DNA of 24,622 nucleotides from Vampirovibrionales bacterium (GTDB lineage Bacteria; Cyanobacteriota; Vampirovibrionia; Vampirovibrionales; JAGQHJ01). A program made the translations under genes and the position numbers. The notes beneath the pieces were generated by a model. The model was not told the origin of the DNA. It was given only the letters and a program-made list of their open reading frames with translations, and searched no databases. The first letter of the stretch is position 1; each line of letters starts with the position of its first letter. Positions 16,360-24,019 of this stretch are shown here, in pieces. The stretch spans positions 1 through 24,622 of the forward strand of contig JANWKX010000168.1 in NCBI GenBank assembly GCA_025451145.1, in the 5' to 3' direction.

Positions 16360-16388
16360 TTGAAAGCCTTCGTCTCACAAGATAAACT
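16360..16388 (+). promoter_or_regulatory. Candidate promoter of the DUF1573-cytochrome gene
   Basis: TTGAAA at 16360-16365, a 17-base spacer and TAAACT at 16383-16388. The start point would fall near 16395, about 24 bases before the start codon, so the leader is short. That agrees with the lack of a clear SD. Confidence 0.45.
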
Positions 16389-16418
16389 GAATGCTGAGAA
16401 ACATAAATTCACTTCACA

Positions 16419-17336
16419 ATGATACTCAAACGAAAAATCTTGATTCCTGTAATGATCCTTGTTCTTTTGGTTGGGGTCGGCTTGCTCTTGCTGTTATCCA
16501 GGCAAGCAAAGCCGCCAGTCCTGGTTTCCAGAACGGATCCACCCAAGATCAGTTTTGAGCACAAACGCCTAGACCTGGGCACTGTCACTGAAGGGGTCGA
16601 AATTCCATCGGTTTACCGTTTTCATAACGTGGGCGGGGAACCTTTGATGATTAAAAGCGTGACCACCAGTTGTGGATGTACCAGTCTGAACTTAAAAGAT
16701 AAATTGGTCGATCCGGGTAAAATGGGCGAATTGGAAGTGATTATGGACACCTCCATGAAGCAGGGGCCAGTCACCAAGGAGATTGATGTTTACTCCAACG
16801 ACCCCAAAAACCCTGAAACCAAGATTTATTTATCGGCAAATGTGGTGCCGGCATTGTTGCCCCAACGCCAAAATTTGGATGATTCTGAGGGGACTTCCCC
16901 TCAAAAGCCCGCCCGTCAGCAAAACCTTCAATCCAAGGGCAATGAAATGTCCATGATGGACCCCCATGCCGGACTCACAGAGGCCCAAAAGGCAAAAATC
17001 TTTACTGGAAAATGTGCCACCTGCCATGTCTTACAAGGGAAAGGGAAATTCGGTGCTGCACTTTTTCAGGCCGATTGCGCCATGTGCCATGGCATGAATG
17101 CACAAGGTAAAGAGGCGCCAGCCCTGATCCCCGGCGATTATCATGACCCCAAATATTTGAGCCATATGGAAAGCATTATTCGCTATGGAAGCCCCGTGAA
17201 TATCTCCATGCCCGGCTTCTCCAAAACGGCTGGTGGGCCGCTGAGTGACGCTCAGATCCACTCCATCCTCCAATATCTGGAGCGCCAGACCAATGAGATG
17301 CCGAAACCCCAGGATCGGGATTTACCTGGCGGGTAG
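16419..17336 (+). CDS. Membrane-anchored DUF1573 and c-type cytochrome fusion protein
   Basis: A 305-residue protein exported by an N-terminal signal anchor (KRKILIPVMILVLLVGVGLL, residues ~5-27). Residues ~45-135 are a DUF1573 Ig-like domain: ISFEHKRLDLGTVTEG, the hallmark TTSCGCTS, and DVYSNDPKNPETKIYLSANV. A low-complexity Gln/Ser linker (~140-175) leads to a class I cytochrome c-type domain with two haem motifs close together, CATCH (199-203) and CAMCH (220-224), and a downstream Met candidate (ISMPGF) as axial ligand. The C terminus is a typical cytochrome helix (DAQIHSILQYLERQ). An electron-transfer or redox-sensing role on the outer face of the membrane is inferred. There is no clear ribosome site before the ATG at 16419. 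No other respiratory genes are adjacent. Confidence 0.85.
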   Translation: MILKRKILIPVMILVLLVGVGLLLLLSRQAKPPVLVSRTDPPKISFEHKRLDLGTVTEGVEIPSVYRFHNVGGEPLMIKSVTTSCGCTSLNLKDKLVDPGKMGELEVIMDTSMKQGPVTKEIDVYSNDPKNPETKIYLSANVVPALLPQRQNLDDSEGTSPQKPARQQNLQSKGNEMSMMDPHAGLTEAQKAKIFTGKCATCHVLQGKGKFGAALFQADCAMCHGMNAQGKEAPALIPGDYHDPKYLSHMESIIRYGSPVNISMPGFSKTAGGPLSDAQIHSILQYLERQTNEMPKPQDRDLPGG

Positions 17337-17365
17337 CCTTCAAGTCACGCCTTATGATAATCGGT

Positions 17366-18082
17366 TTACTTCACCTCAGGTGGTTTAAGCGTGTGAAGGA
17401 CCTTTGCCGATTCGCCAAAGACTTGAGCGGCCATGCTCCTGACCAACCAGCTTTCATCCTTCAATAAAGGCAAGGCATAAGGCAGAATATCGGGTAAAGA
17501 CTCCGCCCCAAAATGGGATAACTCCGAAATTGCCGTTAAAGCAGAATGGCGAACCAACCAATGCTTATCGGTTAAAGCCTGTTGAAGGGCCTTTAGGGCC
17601 GGTTTACCCATTTTGGCGAGCGCTTCAGCGGCATTTTTTCGAGCATTGGCGTCTTCATGACTAAAAACACCAACCAAAGCCGGGATACTTTTTTCAGATT
17701 GCATCTCCCCCAGGGCAAAAGCGGCGCTAGCCACCACGGTGGGAACTGTATCTTTTAACTGGGCCTGAATCAAGGGGATTGCATCCGCCATGGTTTTGGT
17801 GCTCCCCGTTAATCTTATGGGAGCAGAGGAGACTGGGACTTTACTGGCATTTTCCCGCATTGGCAAAGGGTAATGCTTCCCCTCGAATTCAGCCGAATAG
17901 CCTGCCCGGTGGATCTGCTCGATGGCTAACTCTAAGGCATCAAAGGTCATGGTTTCATTCCCATAAGGATGGGGAATGAGGCGAAGGGCATCTTTGGCCC
18001 GAAGTCCAACAGCAGGGCAGGTATAAAGAAAGCGATTTTCTTTGTCGGGATCCGGTTGTTTTTTAAGATAGATGGTTTCCAT
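17366..18082 (-). CDS. HEAT-repeat protein linked to nnrDE
   Basis: A 238-residue protein. The N-terminal ~90 residues form a domain I do not recognise (METIYLKKQPDPDKENRFLY, then CPAVGLRAKDALRLIPHPYG). Residues ~95-230 hold about four HEAT (PBS-lyase-type) repeats: ADAIPLIQAQLKDTVPTVVA, SAAFALGEMQSEKSIPALVG, NAAEALAKMGKPALKALQQA and RHSALTAISELSHFG, with a last partial LVRSMAAQVFGESA. Such repeats mediate protein contacts. The ATG at 18082 has AAGG 10 bases before it; a GTG at 18088 directly follows the nnrDE stop codon and is an alternative. It is therefore probably translated from the nnrDE transcript. The partner is unknown. Confidence 0.8.
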   Translation of the reverse strand: METIYLKKQPDPDKENRFLYTCPAVGLRAKDALRLIPHPYGNETMTFDALELAIEQIHRAGYSAEFEGKHYPLPMRENASKVPVSSAPIRLTGSTKTMADAIPLIQAQLKDTVPTVVASAAFALGEMQSEKSIPALVGVFSHEDANARKNAAEALAKMGKPALKALQQALTDKHWLVRHSALTAISELSHFGAESLPDILPYALPLLKDESWLVRSMAAQVFGESAKVLHTLKPPEVK

Positions 18083-18088
18083 GGTCAC

Positions 18089-19645
18089 TTAACCTTGTGA
18101 TTGGAGGTGAAGAAGGGCTTTGGAGAGATAATCCAGAAGATCAGTGGCATTGAGGCAGTACTGGGTGAGATCCTGAACCGCTTTGTCGCCTGCTGAGCCA
18201 TGGAGGTAGACCCCCAACTGAGCCGCATGGGTTGGGGTTAAGCCTTGTGCGACAAAGCCTGTAATCATACCCGTGAGAATATCGCCGCTCCCTGCGGTTG
18301 CCATCCCTGGATTCCCTGTAGAATTGATCCACATCTGCAAAGAGGGATCCGAAATCAATGTCGTGGCGGATTTTAAGACCACGGTCGCCTGAAATTTTTC
18401 AACGGTCTGCTGGCAGGCACGAATCAAATCGGATTGAATCTGCTTGGTATCCATGTCCAGAAGACGGGCACCTTCTCCCAAGTGCGGTGTGAGGATAAAC
18501 CGTTGGGATAGCTTGGGAGTAGGCTTCATGTGGCTTAAGGCGTTTAAGGCATCAGCATCCAGGACGACAGGGCCCGGAAAATTATTTTGCAAAAAGGGAA
18601 TCAGTATTGCCATAAACTCAAGAACGTTGGGCTCCTGGCTTAGGCCTGGGCCACAGCAAACCGTGGTGATTCGAGGCCATAAGGGTTTCAAAGCCTCAAA
18701 GGCTTGGGCAGCCATAGTACCGGACGAGCTTTCTGGTAAAGGATGGCGCATAATTTCCGGCCGAAGTTTAATTTGAGCAAAAATGCTCTCTGGAGCCGCC
18801 AAAATCACCAAGCCAGCCCCGGCTTTGAGTGCAGCTTCTGCCGCCATCACGGCAGCGCCGGGCATATCCCGACTTCCGGCGATGACCAAGACCGTGCCAT
18901 AAACTTGCTTATAAGACTGGTCTGGTCTTTCAGGCAAAAGCGCTTTAATATGACGTGGCGTTAATAAAAAGAATTGACTTGAATCTTCTTCAATCAGGGC
19001 TTTGGGGATGCCAATATCCACCACATGAACTTGACCGGCGTACGATTTCCCAGGGTAAAGGTAAAGCCCAGGTTTTCCGGTCGCGAAGGTAACGGTTTCA
19101 TCGGCCTTCACAGCAACTCCCATAACTTGGCCCATGCATCCATCAATGCCAGAAGGAAGATCCACCGCAATCACATAGCGATTGGCGTCGTTGATGGCTT
19201 CCAGAACACATCGATAATGCCCCTCAATGGGCTTTGAAAGGCCGCTCCCAAAAACCGCATCCACAATAATATCAGCCTCTTGGCACATGGCCTTGATTGG
19301 GGTAGCACCCTCATTCGGATGCACTTCAATCGGAAAGTAACGCAGCAGGTTGAAATTTGTACGGGCATCCGGGGATAAGCGGGAAGGTTCATCCGTCAAA
19401 ACCACCTGGATGTTTTCAAGACCCACCATGGCCAAGTGCCGGGCACAGACAAAACCATCGCCCCCATTGTTACCCTTGCCGCAGATCACCAAAATTTTCG
19501 CTTTCTGAAGGCCTTTACAATAAATGACCTTCAGAACCTGTTGAGCAACCTGACGTCCGGCTTCTTCCATGAGCAACAGGCCGGGAAAACCCAGTTCTTG
19601 AATCGCCTTGGCGTCAATGGGGCTGAGGTTGGGAATCAATTTCAT
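18089..19645 (-). CDS. nnrE-nnrD: Bifunctional NAD(P)HX epimerase / ADP-dependent NAD(P)HX dehydratase
   Basis: A 518-residue fusion that repairs hydrated NADH and NADPH. The N-terminal YjeF/NnrE domain (about 1-215) epimerises the R to the S form: GKGNNGGDGFVCARHL, DAVFGSGLSKP and AVDLPSGIDG. The C-terminal ribokinase-like NnrD domain (about 225-510) dehydrates S-NAD(P)HX using ADP: TVLVIAGSRDMPGAAVMAAEAAL, PVVLDADALNALS, LTPHLGEGARLL and NPGMATAGSGDILTGMI. The order and length fit the standard bacterial fusion. I chose the ATG at 19645 because GGAG lies 11 bases upstream; an ATG at 19654 is only 2 bases from that site. A HEAT-repeat gene follows on the same transcript. Confidence 0.95.
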   Translation of the reverse strand: MKLIPNLSPIDAKAIQELGFPGLLLMEEAGRQVAQQVLKVIYCKGLQKAKILVICGKGNNGGDGFVCARHLAMVGLENIQVVLTDEPSRLSPDARTNFNLLRYFPIEVHPNEGATPIKAMCQEADIIVDAVFGSGLSKPIEGHYRCVLEAINDANRYVIAVDLPSGIDGCMGQVMGVAVKADETVTFATGKPGLYLYPGKSYAGQVHVVDIGIPKALIEEDSSQFFLLTPRHIKALLPERPDQSYKQVYGTVLVIAGSRDMPGAAVMAAEAALKAGAGLVILAAPESIFAQIKLRPEIMRHPLPESSSGTMAAQAFEALKPLWPRITTVCCGPGLSQEPNVLEFMAILIPFLQNNFPGPVVLDADALNALSHMKPTPKLSQRFILTPHLGEGARLLDMDTKQIQSDLIRACQQTVEKFQATVVLKSATTLISDPSLQMWINSTGNPGMATAGSGDILTGMITGFVAQGLTPTHAAQLGVYLHGSAGDKAVQDLTQYCLNATDLLDYLSKALLHLQSQG

Positions 19646-19678
19646 CCGCGACATCACTCCGAAGGATCGTCTCAAGCT

Positions 19679-19686
19679 ATTATAAT
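19679..19686. promoter_or_regulatory. Overlapping divergent -10 boxes between nnrDE and spoIID
   Basis: ATTATAAT is a perfect 8-bp palindrome that supplies TATAAT on both strands: 19681-19686 (plus) and 19684-19679 (minus). The minus-strand box would give a leader of about 25 bases for nnrDE. The -35 elements are poor on both sides (minus TTCATT at 18 bases). Confidence 0.4.
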
Positions 19687-19783
19687 AATCTTAGGGGCTA
19701 TCAATGAAAACCTGTTGCTGGACGACATCGGTTTTATGGGGCATCTTCTAAGATAGCGATTGAATGATGGATAGGGAAGTAGC

Positions 19784-21595
19784 GTGAATCGAACTCGTTT
19801 GAAGCGGAATCGTCTTTGGTGGGTCAGTCTGGGGTTAAGTGGGACGCTTGCACTGTCAGCGGCACTGATGCCGCTTATCAACTGGGCTGATGAATTGATG
19901 GAGGGACAAGGCATTGTCCAAACCCAACAGCCCACTCCTGAAGCAATGACCATCCAACCCTCCATTTTAGATGCTGATCTCATTCGAGTGGGCCTTAGTG
20001 ATAACGGCATGACGGAACAGGAATATCCTCACGCGACGATATCGGCAACAGGTCCCTTCCAGGTGAAAGACAAGGCTTCTGGAGAAGTCCTTCTAAGTGA
20101 ATCTACCCGGCAAGCCCTTCATATCAGCCATCATGCCGGTGGTTTTGTCCTGAGCAACGGCTTGAGCCAATTTGGACCTTACTCCGGCAATCTGCAAGTG
20201 GTCTGTGTGAACCCTGAAGATCGCCTGATGGTCTTAAGCGTCACGCGAAAAGGAAAAATTCCCGAGTATCGGGGGATTTTCGAGCTAACACCAGGATATT
20301 CCGGGGCAGATAAATTTAGCCTCGTCAATGTCCTACCCATGCAAGATTACCTGAAGGCAGTCGTCCCTAATGAACTTCCGATTCGCTTTGGTTATGAGGC
20401 CGTTAAGGCACAAGCCATTGCAGCCCGAAATTATGCCATTCACCCCAGAGAAAAACCCTGGCCTCAGTTTGATATCTGCGACTCCCAATTCTGCCAAGCT
20501 TACTATGGCGCTAATACAGAGCAACCCCAAACCACCAGGGCCTTAAAACGCACCCAAGGCATTGTGGCGCTTTATCATGGGGATCCGATTTTGGCACTGT
20601 ACAGCTCCTCCCATGGCGGCTATGCCGAAAGTTATGAAAATGCCTTCTCGGATCCCAAGACCAATCAATTTCCGGCAACACCCTTGCCCTATCTCAAAGG
20701 AGGGCCTGATGAGGGAACCTTTACTGATCTTTCCAAAGAGTCTGCTGCTGAAGCCTTTTATACCGATCCAAAGGCTCCCAGCTATGATGTTCTCTCGCCC
20801 TTTTACCGTTGGCATCAGCTTTGGAGTCGTTCAGAGCTGGAACAGACTTTGAATCATACCCTGGCCAAGGTTTCAAAAGACAGCTTTACCAAGCCGTTTG
20901 TATCCCCGTTGTTTTTACCCGGTCAGACCATAGGGCATCTTGAAAAACTGACGGTGTTGGAACGCGGCGTCTCTGGCAAGATTATGAAAATGCAGATTGT
21001 GGGCACCCATGGCACTTGGACCATTGAAAAAGAATTTGTCATTCGTAAAGTGTTGCCCTCTCATGGGCGAATGCTACCCAGTGCCAATGTTGTTTTTCTG
21101 CCGGTTGTCAACAAGCAGGGTCAATTGACTGCAATCAGGGTCTATGGTGGCGGCTTTGGCCATGGTGTTGGGATGAGCCAGTTTGGGGCTAGCTATATGT
21201 CACGTCATGGCGCATCCTTTCATCAAATTCTCCAGCATTACTACAAAGGCATCGCATTAGGGACCGTTCCCCTTCAGGCAAGCCCGGGCCATGGGATGAA
21301 AACCCGATTCTTCGTCACAAAACCACAAGGAAAGCTCCATCTGGTGACCTCTTCAGCGTTGACCGCCCCCATTCATCTGGCCATTAACCAGCATGAACTC
21401 ACTGTGACACCAGATCCCCATGGAGAACTGACTGTACCGATTCAAGCCGACTTAATCCCCGATGGCCTGAATGAACTGACGCTGTTTCCCCTGGCTTCTG
21501 ATGAAGGCGTTGTCAAAGCCTGGATTGAAGTCTTTGAACCTACCTCTGAATCAACCCTAACCTTGAATCAAAAGTCTCTACCAGATAAAGAGTAG
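19784..21595 (+). CDS. spoIID: SpoIID-family lytic transglycosylase, membrane-anchored
   Basis: A 603-residue protein with a signal anchor at residues ~10-35 (LWWVSLGLSGTLALSAALM). The SpoIID domain follows: EYRGIFELTP, VNVLPMQDYLKAVVPNELP with the likely catalytic Glu at 197, YEAVKAQAIAARNYA, the Cys-containing CDSQFCQAYYG, YSSSHGGYAE, and the C-terminal signature GGGFGHGVGMSQFGASYMSRHG followed by HQILQHYYKG. These enzymes cleave denuded glycan strands of peptidoglycan. SpoIID homologues outside spore formers act in general wall remodelling, and no sporulation genes are seen here. A C-terminal extension of about 100 residues (~500-600) is beta-rich and unassigned. It starts with GTG, with AGGGAAG about 5 bases upstream, and is followed 13 bases later by the Tat oxidoreductase gene. 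Confidence 0.9.
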   Translation: MNRTRLKRNRLWWVSLGLSGTLALSAALMPLINWADELMEGQGIVQTQQPTPEAMTIQPSILDADLIRVGLSDNGMTEQEYPHATISATGPFQVKDKASGEVLLSESTRQALHISHHAGGFVLSNGLSQFGPYSGNLQVVCVNPEDRLMVLSVTRKGKIPEYRGIFELTPGYSGADKFSLVNVLPMQDYLKAVVPNELPIRFGYEAVKAQAIAARNYAIHPREKPWPQFDICDSQFCQAYYGANTEQPQTTRALKRTQGIVALYHGDPILALYSSSHGGYAESYENAFSDPKTNQFPATPLPYLKGGPDEGTFTDLSKESAAEAFYTDPKAPSYDVLSPFYRWHQLWSRSELEQTLNHTLAKVSKDSFTKPFVSPLFLPGQTIGHLEKLTVLERGVSGKIMKMQIVGTHGTWTIEKEFVIRKVLPSHGRMLPSANVVFLPVVNKQGQLTAIRVYGGGFGHGVGMSQFGASYMSRHGASFHQILQHYYKGIALGTVPLQASPGHGMKTRFFVTKPQGKLHLVTSSALTAPIHLAINQHELTVTPDPHGELTVPIQADLIPDGLNELTLFPLASDEGVVKAWIEVFEPTSESTLTLNQKSLPDKE

Positions 21596-21608
21596 CCCAG
21601 AGACCACC

Positions 21609-23144
21609 ATGATGCATCGACGAGACTTTCTCAAGTGGATGGCAGCGATGGGGGTTGGGATTTTGGGGCAGCATGGGTGGGCTCAGGCAGCCCAAAGAAG
21701 CATTTCTGAAAATAGCCGTTGGGATAGCCATATCCAGGTCCCAGATTGGACAGGGGATAGCTTCCCGCCCATGCATCGCATTCGAGATGGCCATAATTTC
21801 CCTATCCCAAAACCCTCTCAAAAGGTCGATGTGGTCATCATTGGGGGCGGATTAAGCGGGCTGACAGCAGCCTACCAGCTTCGAGATGAAGATCTCCTCA
21901 TTCTGGAACGTGAGAACACGTTAGGCGGTAATGCCAAACAAGGCCAATTCCAAGGCATTCCCTATTCAATAGGCGCAGCCTATATGGCAGATATTGGCCC
22001 ACCCTTTGGCGCATTGTACTCAGAATTAGGACTTGAACCCAAGCCTGTTAAAACGCCTGTCGACACGGGATCGTTTGGGGGGCAATGGATGGCACTATCC
22101 GAATCCCCTTTAGCCACTTCGTTCCAAAAGCTTCAACGCCACCTGGCCAAACTCTCAGAAAGTGAGGATTTTCCCAAGCTTCCGATTCAGACTGCTACGG
22201 AATCGGCCTTAAAATTAGACCAAACCAGCTTTTATGAGTATCTCAAGGCGGATTATCCCCAGGATTTATTAGATTACATCGATGCGTATTGTTATTCCTC
22301 TCTGGGAGGCAGCATTCACCAAGTCTCCGCATACGCCGGGATTAATTTTTATTCTGAAATTGCCCAGGACATTTATGCCTTTCCCGGCGGCAATAGTGTG
22401 GTGGCAAAACGACTCACCCAGAGAATTAATTTGGCCGGTTCAGGACGATTCAAAACCGGGGTTTCAGTCTATCGCATCCAACAAGTCGGGAACGAAGTCC
22501 ATACGACGTTCTTTTACAATGACGCCCCGGATCACTATGAAACCATCGCCAGCCAAGCCGCCATTGTTTCGGTCCCCTATTATTTTGCGGCAAGAATTTT
22601 ACCCGATTTACCGGATTTAGACCGCCAACTGATGCTGTCTTGCCAATACGGCGCTTATCTGGTGGCCAATTGTTGTTTTGATCGGCTTGTTTTTCACGGA
22701 GGTTACGACAACTGGACGCCTCATAACCCAGCTTTTACCGATTTTATAGATGCGACCTATGTTGATACCCATCGGCCACAGCCCGGATCGGTCATCACGA
22801 TCTATGCCCCGTTTCGAAATGCCAAAGCCGGCCGATCTGCCCTCCTTCAGGGTCAGCCAAAGGTCTTTGCTCATCAAATTTTAAAAGGCTTAAGAGAAGT
22901 CATTTCCTTTCCCCAAAGCAGCTTAAAGGAGATTCGTCTCACCCGATACGGGCACCAGATGCTCACCTCAAACGTCGGCTTAATCACCCCTCTAAGGGGG
23001 CTTCGTAAATCCCATGGCCAAATTGTGCTGGCCCATTCCGATGGCCAAGGCATGGCCGCCATTGAGAGTGCCGTTTGGGAGGGCCTTGAAGCCGCAAAGA
23101 TTGTCCAACAAAAATTAAGCAGCCATCTTCTTCACAAATCATGA
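21609..23144 (+). CDS. Tat-exported FAD-dependent oxidoreductase (flavin amine oxidase-like)
   Basis: A 511-residue flavoprotein. The N terminus is a twin-arginine signal (MMHRRDFLKWMAAMGVG), so it is exported folded. A Rossmann FAD motif follows at ~75-110: VVIIGGGLSGLTAAYQL and LILERENTLGGNAK. The C terminus has the FAD-contacting GQIVLAHSDGQGMAAIESAVWEGLEAA typical of the amine oxidase/protoporphyrinogen oxidase/phytoene desaturase superfamily. The substrate is unknown. Tandem ATGs at 21609 and 21612 both fit; no strong ribosome site is visible, so translation may be coupled to spoIID, which ends 13 bases upstream. Co-operonic placement suggests an envelope substrate, but that is inference. 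Confidence 0.88.
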   Translation: MMHRRDFLKWMAAMGVGILGQHGWAQAAQRSISENSRWDSHIQVPDWTGDSFPPMHRIRDGHNFPIPKPSQKVDVVIIGGGLSGLTAAYQLRDEDLLILERENTLGGNAKQGQFQGIPYSIGAAYMADIGPPFGALYSELGLEPKPVKTPVDTGSFGGQWMALSESPLATSFQKLQRHLAKLSESEDFPKLPIQTATESALKLDQTSFYEYLKADYPQDLLDYIDAYCYSSLGGSIHQVSAYAGINFYSEIAQDIYAFPGGNSVVAKRLTQRINLAGSGRFKTGVSVYRIQQVGNEVHTTFFYNDAPDHYETIASQAAIVSVPYYFAARILPDLPDLDRQLMLSCQYGAYLVANCCFDRLVFHGGYDNWTPHNPAFTDFIDATYVDTHRPQPGSVITIYAPFRNAKAGRSALLQGQPKVFAHQILKGLREVISFPQSSLKEIRLTRYGHQMLTSNVGLITPLRGLRKSHGQIVLAHSDGQGMAAIESAVWEGLEAAKIVQQKLSSHLLHKS

Positions 23145-23148
23145 ATCA

Positions 23149-23160
23149 CCTGATATCAGG
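23149..23160. repeat. 12-bp palindrome after the oxidoreductase gene
   Basis: CCTGATATCAGG is a perfect palindrome 5 bases after the stop codon, nested within an 8-bp inverted pair (GCAGCCAT 23119-23126 / ATGGCTGC 23182-23189). It sits between convergent genes and may act as a weak terminator, but no T-run follows. Confidence 0.3.
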
Positions 23161-23210
23161 CCAGATTGATGACTGTTAAAAATGGCTGCCTAATGCATAA
23201 AGGTTAAAGA

Positions 23211-23564
23211 TTAATAGTTGTAAGAAGCTCCTTGATAGCACTCGCGACAGTAAACGGGCTTAGAACCGTTGGGCTGGAATGGCACCTGGGTTTGAATACC
23301 GCAGCTGGAGCAAACGGCATCAAATAATTGGCGCTGAGGGCGTCCATAACCGCCGCCACCGCCGCCACCGCCGCCGCCGCCGCCACGGTTACCACCGCCG
23401 TAGCCACCGCCACCACGATTTTGTTTTGCTTCTGCCCGGCAAGGCTTACATTTTTTAGGATCTTGAAACCCCCTGGACTGGTAGAACTCCTGTTCTTCAA
23501 CGGAAAACGCAAAATCGTTTCCACAGGCGCTACATTGGATTTGACGTTCGACAAGTGCTGACAT
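23211..23564 (-). CDS. Small two-zinc-ribbon protein with glycine-rich linker
   Basis: A 117-residue protein with two four-cysteine modules. The N-terminal one reads QCSACGNDFAFSVEEQEFYQ with a second pair in KKCKPCRAEAK, which fits the probable zinc-ribbon family (zf-trcl, PF13451). The C-terminal one reads VCSSCGIQTQVPFQP then KPVYCRECYQ, the CxxC-x17-CxxC type. Between them is a low-complexity Gly/Arg/Tyr linker (RGGGGYGGGNRGGGG and on), reminiscent of RNA-binding RGG linkers. I chose the ATG at 23564 because AGAGG sits about 5 bases upstream; the in-frame 36 residues before it have no SD. Nucleic-acid binding is inferred, not shown. Transcribed alone, converging with the oxidoreductase gene. 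Confidence 0.85.
   Translation of the reverse strand: MSALVERQIQCSACGNDFAFSVEEQEFYQSRGFQDPKKCKPCRAEAKQNRGGGGYGGGNRGGGGGGGGGGGGYGRPQRQLFDAVCSSCGIQTQVPFQPNGSKPVYCRECYQGASYNY
23350..23417. repeat. GCC/ACC triplet tract encoding poly-glycine
   Basis: A low-complexity run of CCG/CCA triplets inside the zinc-ribbon gene. Because the unit is three bases, slippage would change linker length without breaking the frame. Confidence 0.7.
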
Positions 23565-23818
23565 AGAGACCTCTTTGAAATTGAATGATTTGACTATTGT
23601 TGGGTTGGTTTTCTCAGGTCCGTCAAACTTACCGAAGCAGTCTAACCAATCCTGGGTGAAACGTCCCTTCATCAGTATGGGTTATTTTCATGCCATTTAC
23701 AACCCATGCACTCAAGAATCCATCTTTTGGGTAGTGTCAAACCTTGCCTCTTGATCTTTCTAAAAATTTGGTGTTGAGATTCTTCATCCTGTGTGAAACA
23801 GAGAGAAGCAAGCGCTTC

Positions 23819-23847
23819 TTGACCATCTTTGGAAACTTGCTTATGAT
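23819..23847 (+). promoter_or_regulatory. Near-consensus promoter of the tRNA-Gly gene
   Basis: TTGACC (23819-23824), an exact 17-base spacer and TATGAT (23842-23847). The tRNA begins 10 bases after the -10 box. This is the best promoter match in the window. Confidence 0.75.
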
Positions 23848-23856
23848 AGCCAATAT

Positions 23857-23932
23857 GCGGGCGTAGCTCAGTTGGTAGAGCACTAGCTTCCCAAGCTGGG
23901 GGTCGCGCGTTCGAGCCGCGTCGCCCGCTCCA
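23857..23932 (+). tRNA. tRNA-Gly (anticodon CCC)
   Basis: A complete cloverleaf. The acceptor GCGGGCG (23857-23863) pairs with CGCCCGC (23922-23928). The D stem is GCTC/GAGC. The anticodon stem CTAGC/GCTGG holds loop TTCCCAA, so the anticodon is CCC (23890-23892). The T stem GCGCG/CGCGT holds loop TTCGAGC. The discriminator base is T and CCA is encoded. C35-C36 and U73 fit bacterial glycine identity. It reads GGG codons. No T-run terminator is seen directly downstream. Confidence 0.95.
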
Positions 23933-24019
23933 GATTTATCCTCTTAATTTATAAAATCCGAAACCTACTCAATTCAAGAAAGATTTGCAGAATAGGCTCC
24001 AATGCTTTGGATAGAAGAC

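Noticed and set aside
19784..21595. SpoIID as evidence for sporulation
   Set aside because: SpoIID-domain enzymes occur widely in non-spore-formers, including cyanobacteria, and no other sporulation gene is present.
23350..23417. Repeat tract considered as a CRISPR or minisatellite
   Set aside because: The unit is a coding triplet for glycine, with no spacers or dyad repeats.
23328..23561. Plus-strand open frame and an alternative minus-strand frame through the glycine-rich gene
   Set aside because: Both are by-products of the GCC triplet tract; the zinc-ribbon frame has the SD site and paired cysteines.
23857..23932. tRNA gene as an integration site of a mobile element
   Set aside because: No integrase and no direct repeat of the tRNA 3' end is visible downstream within the window.
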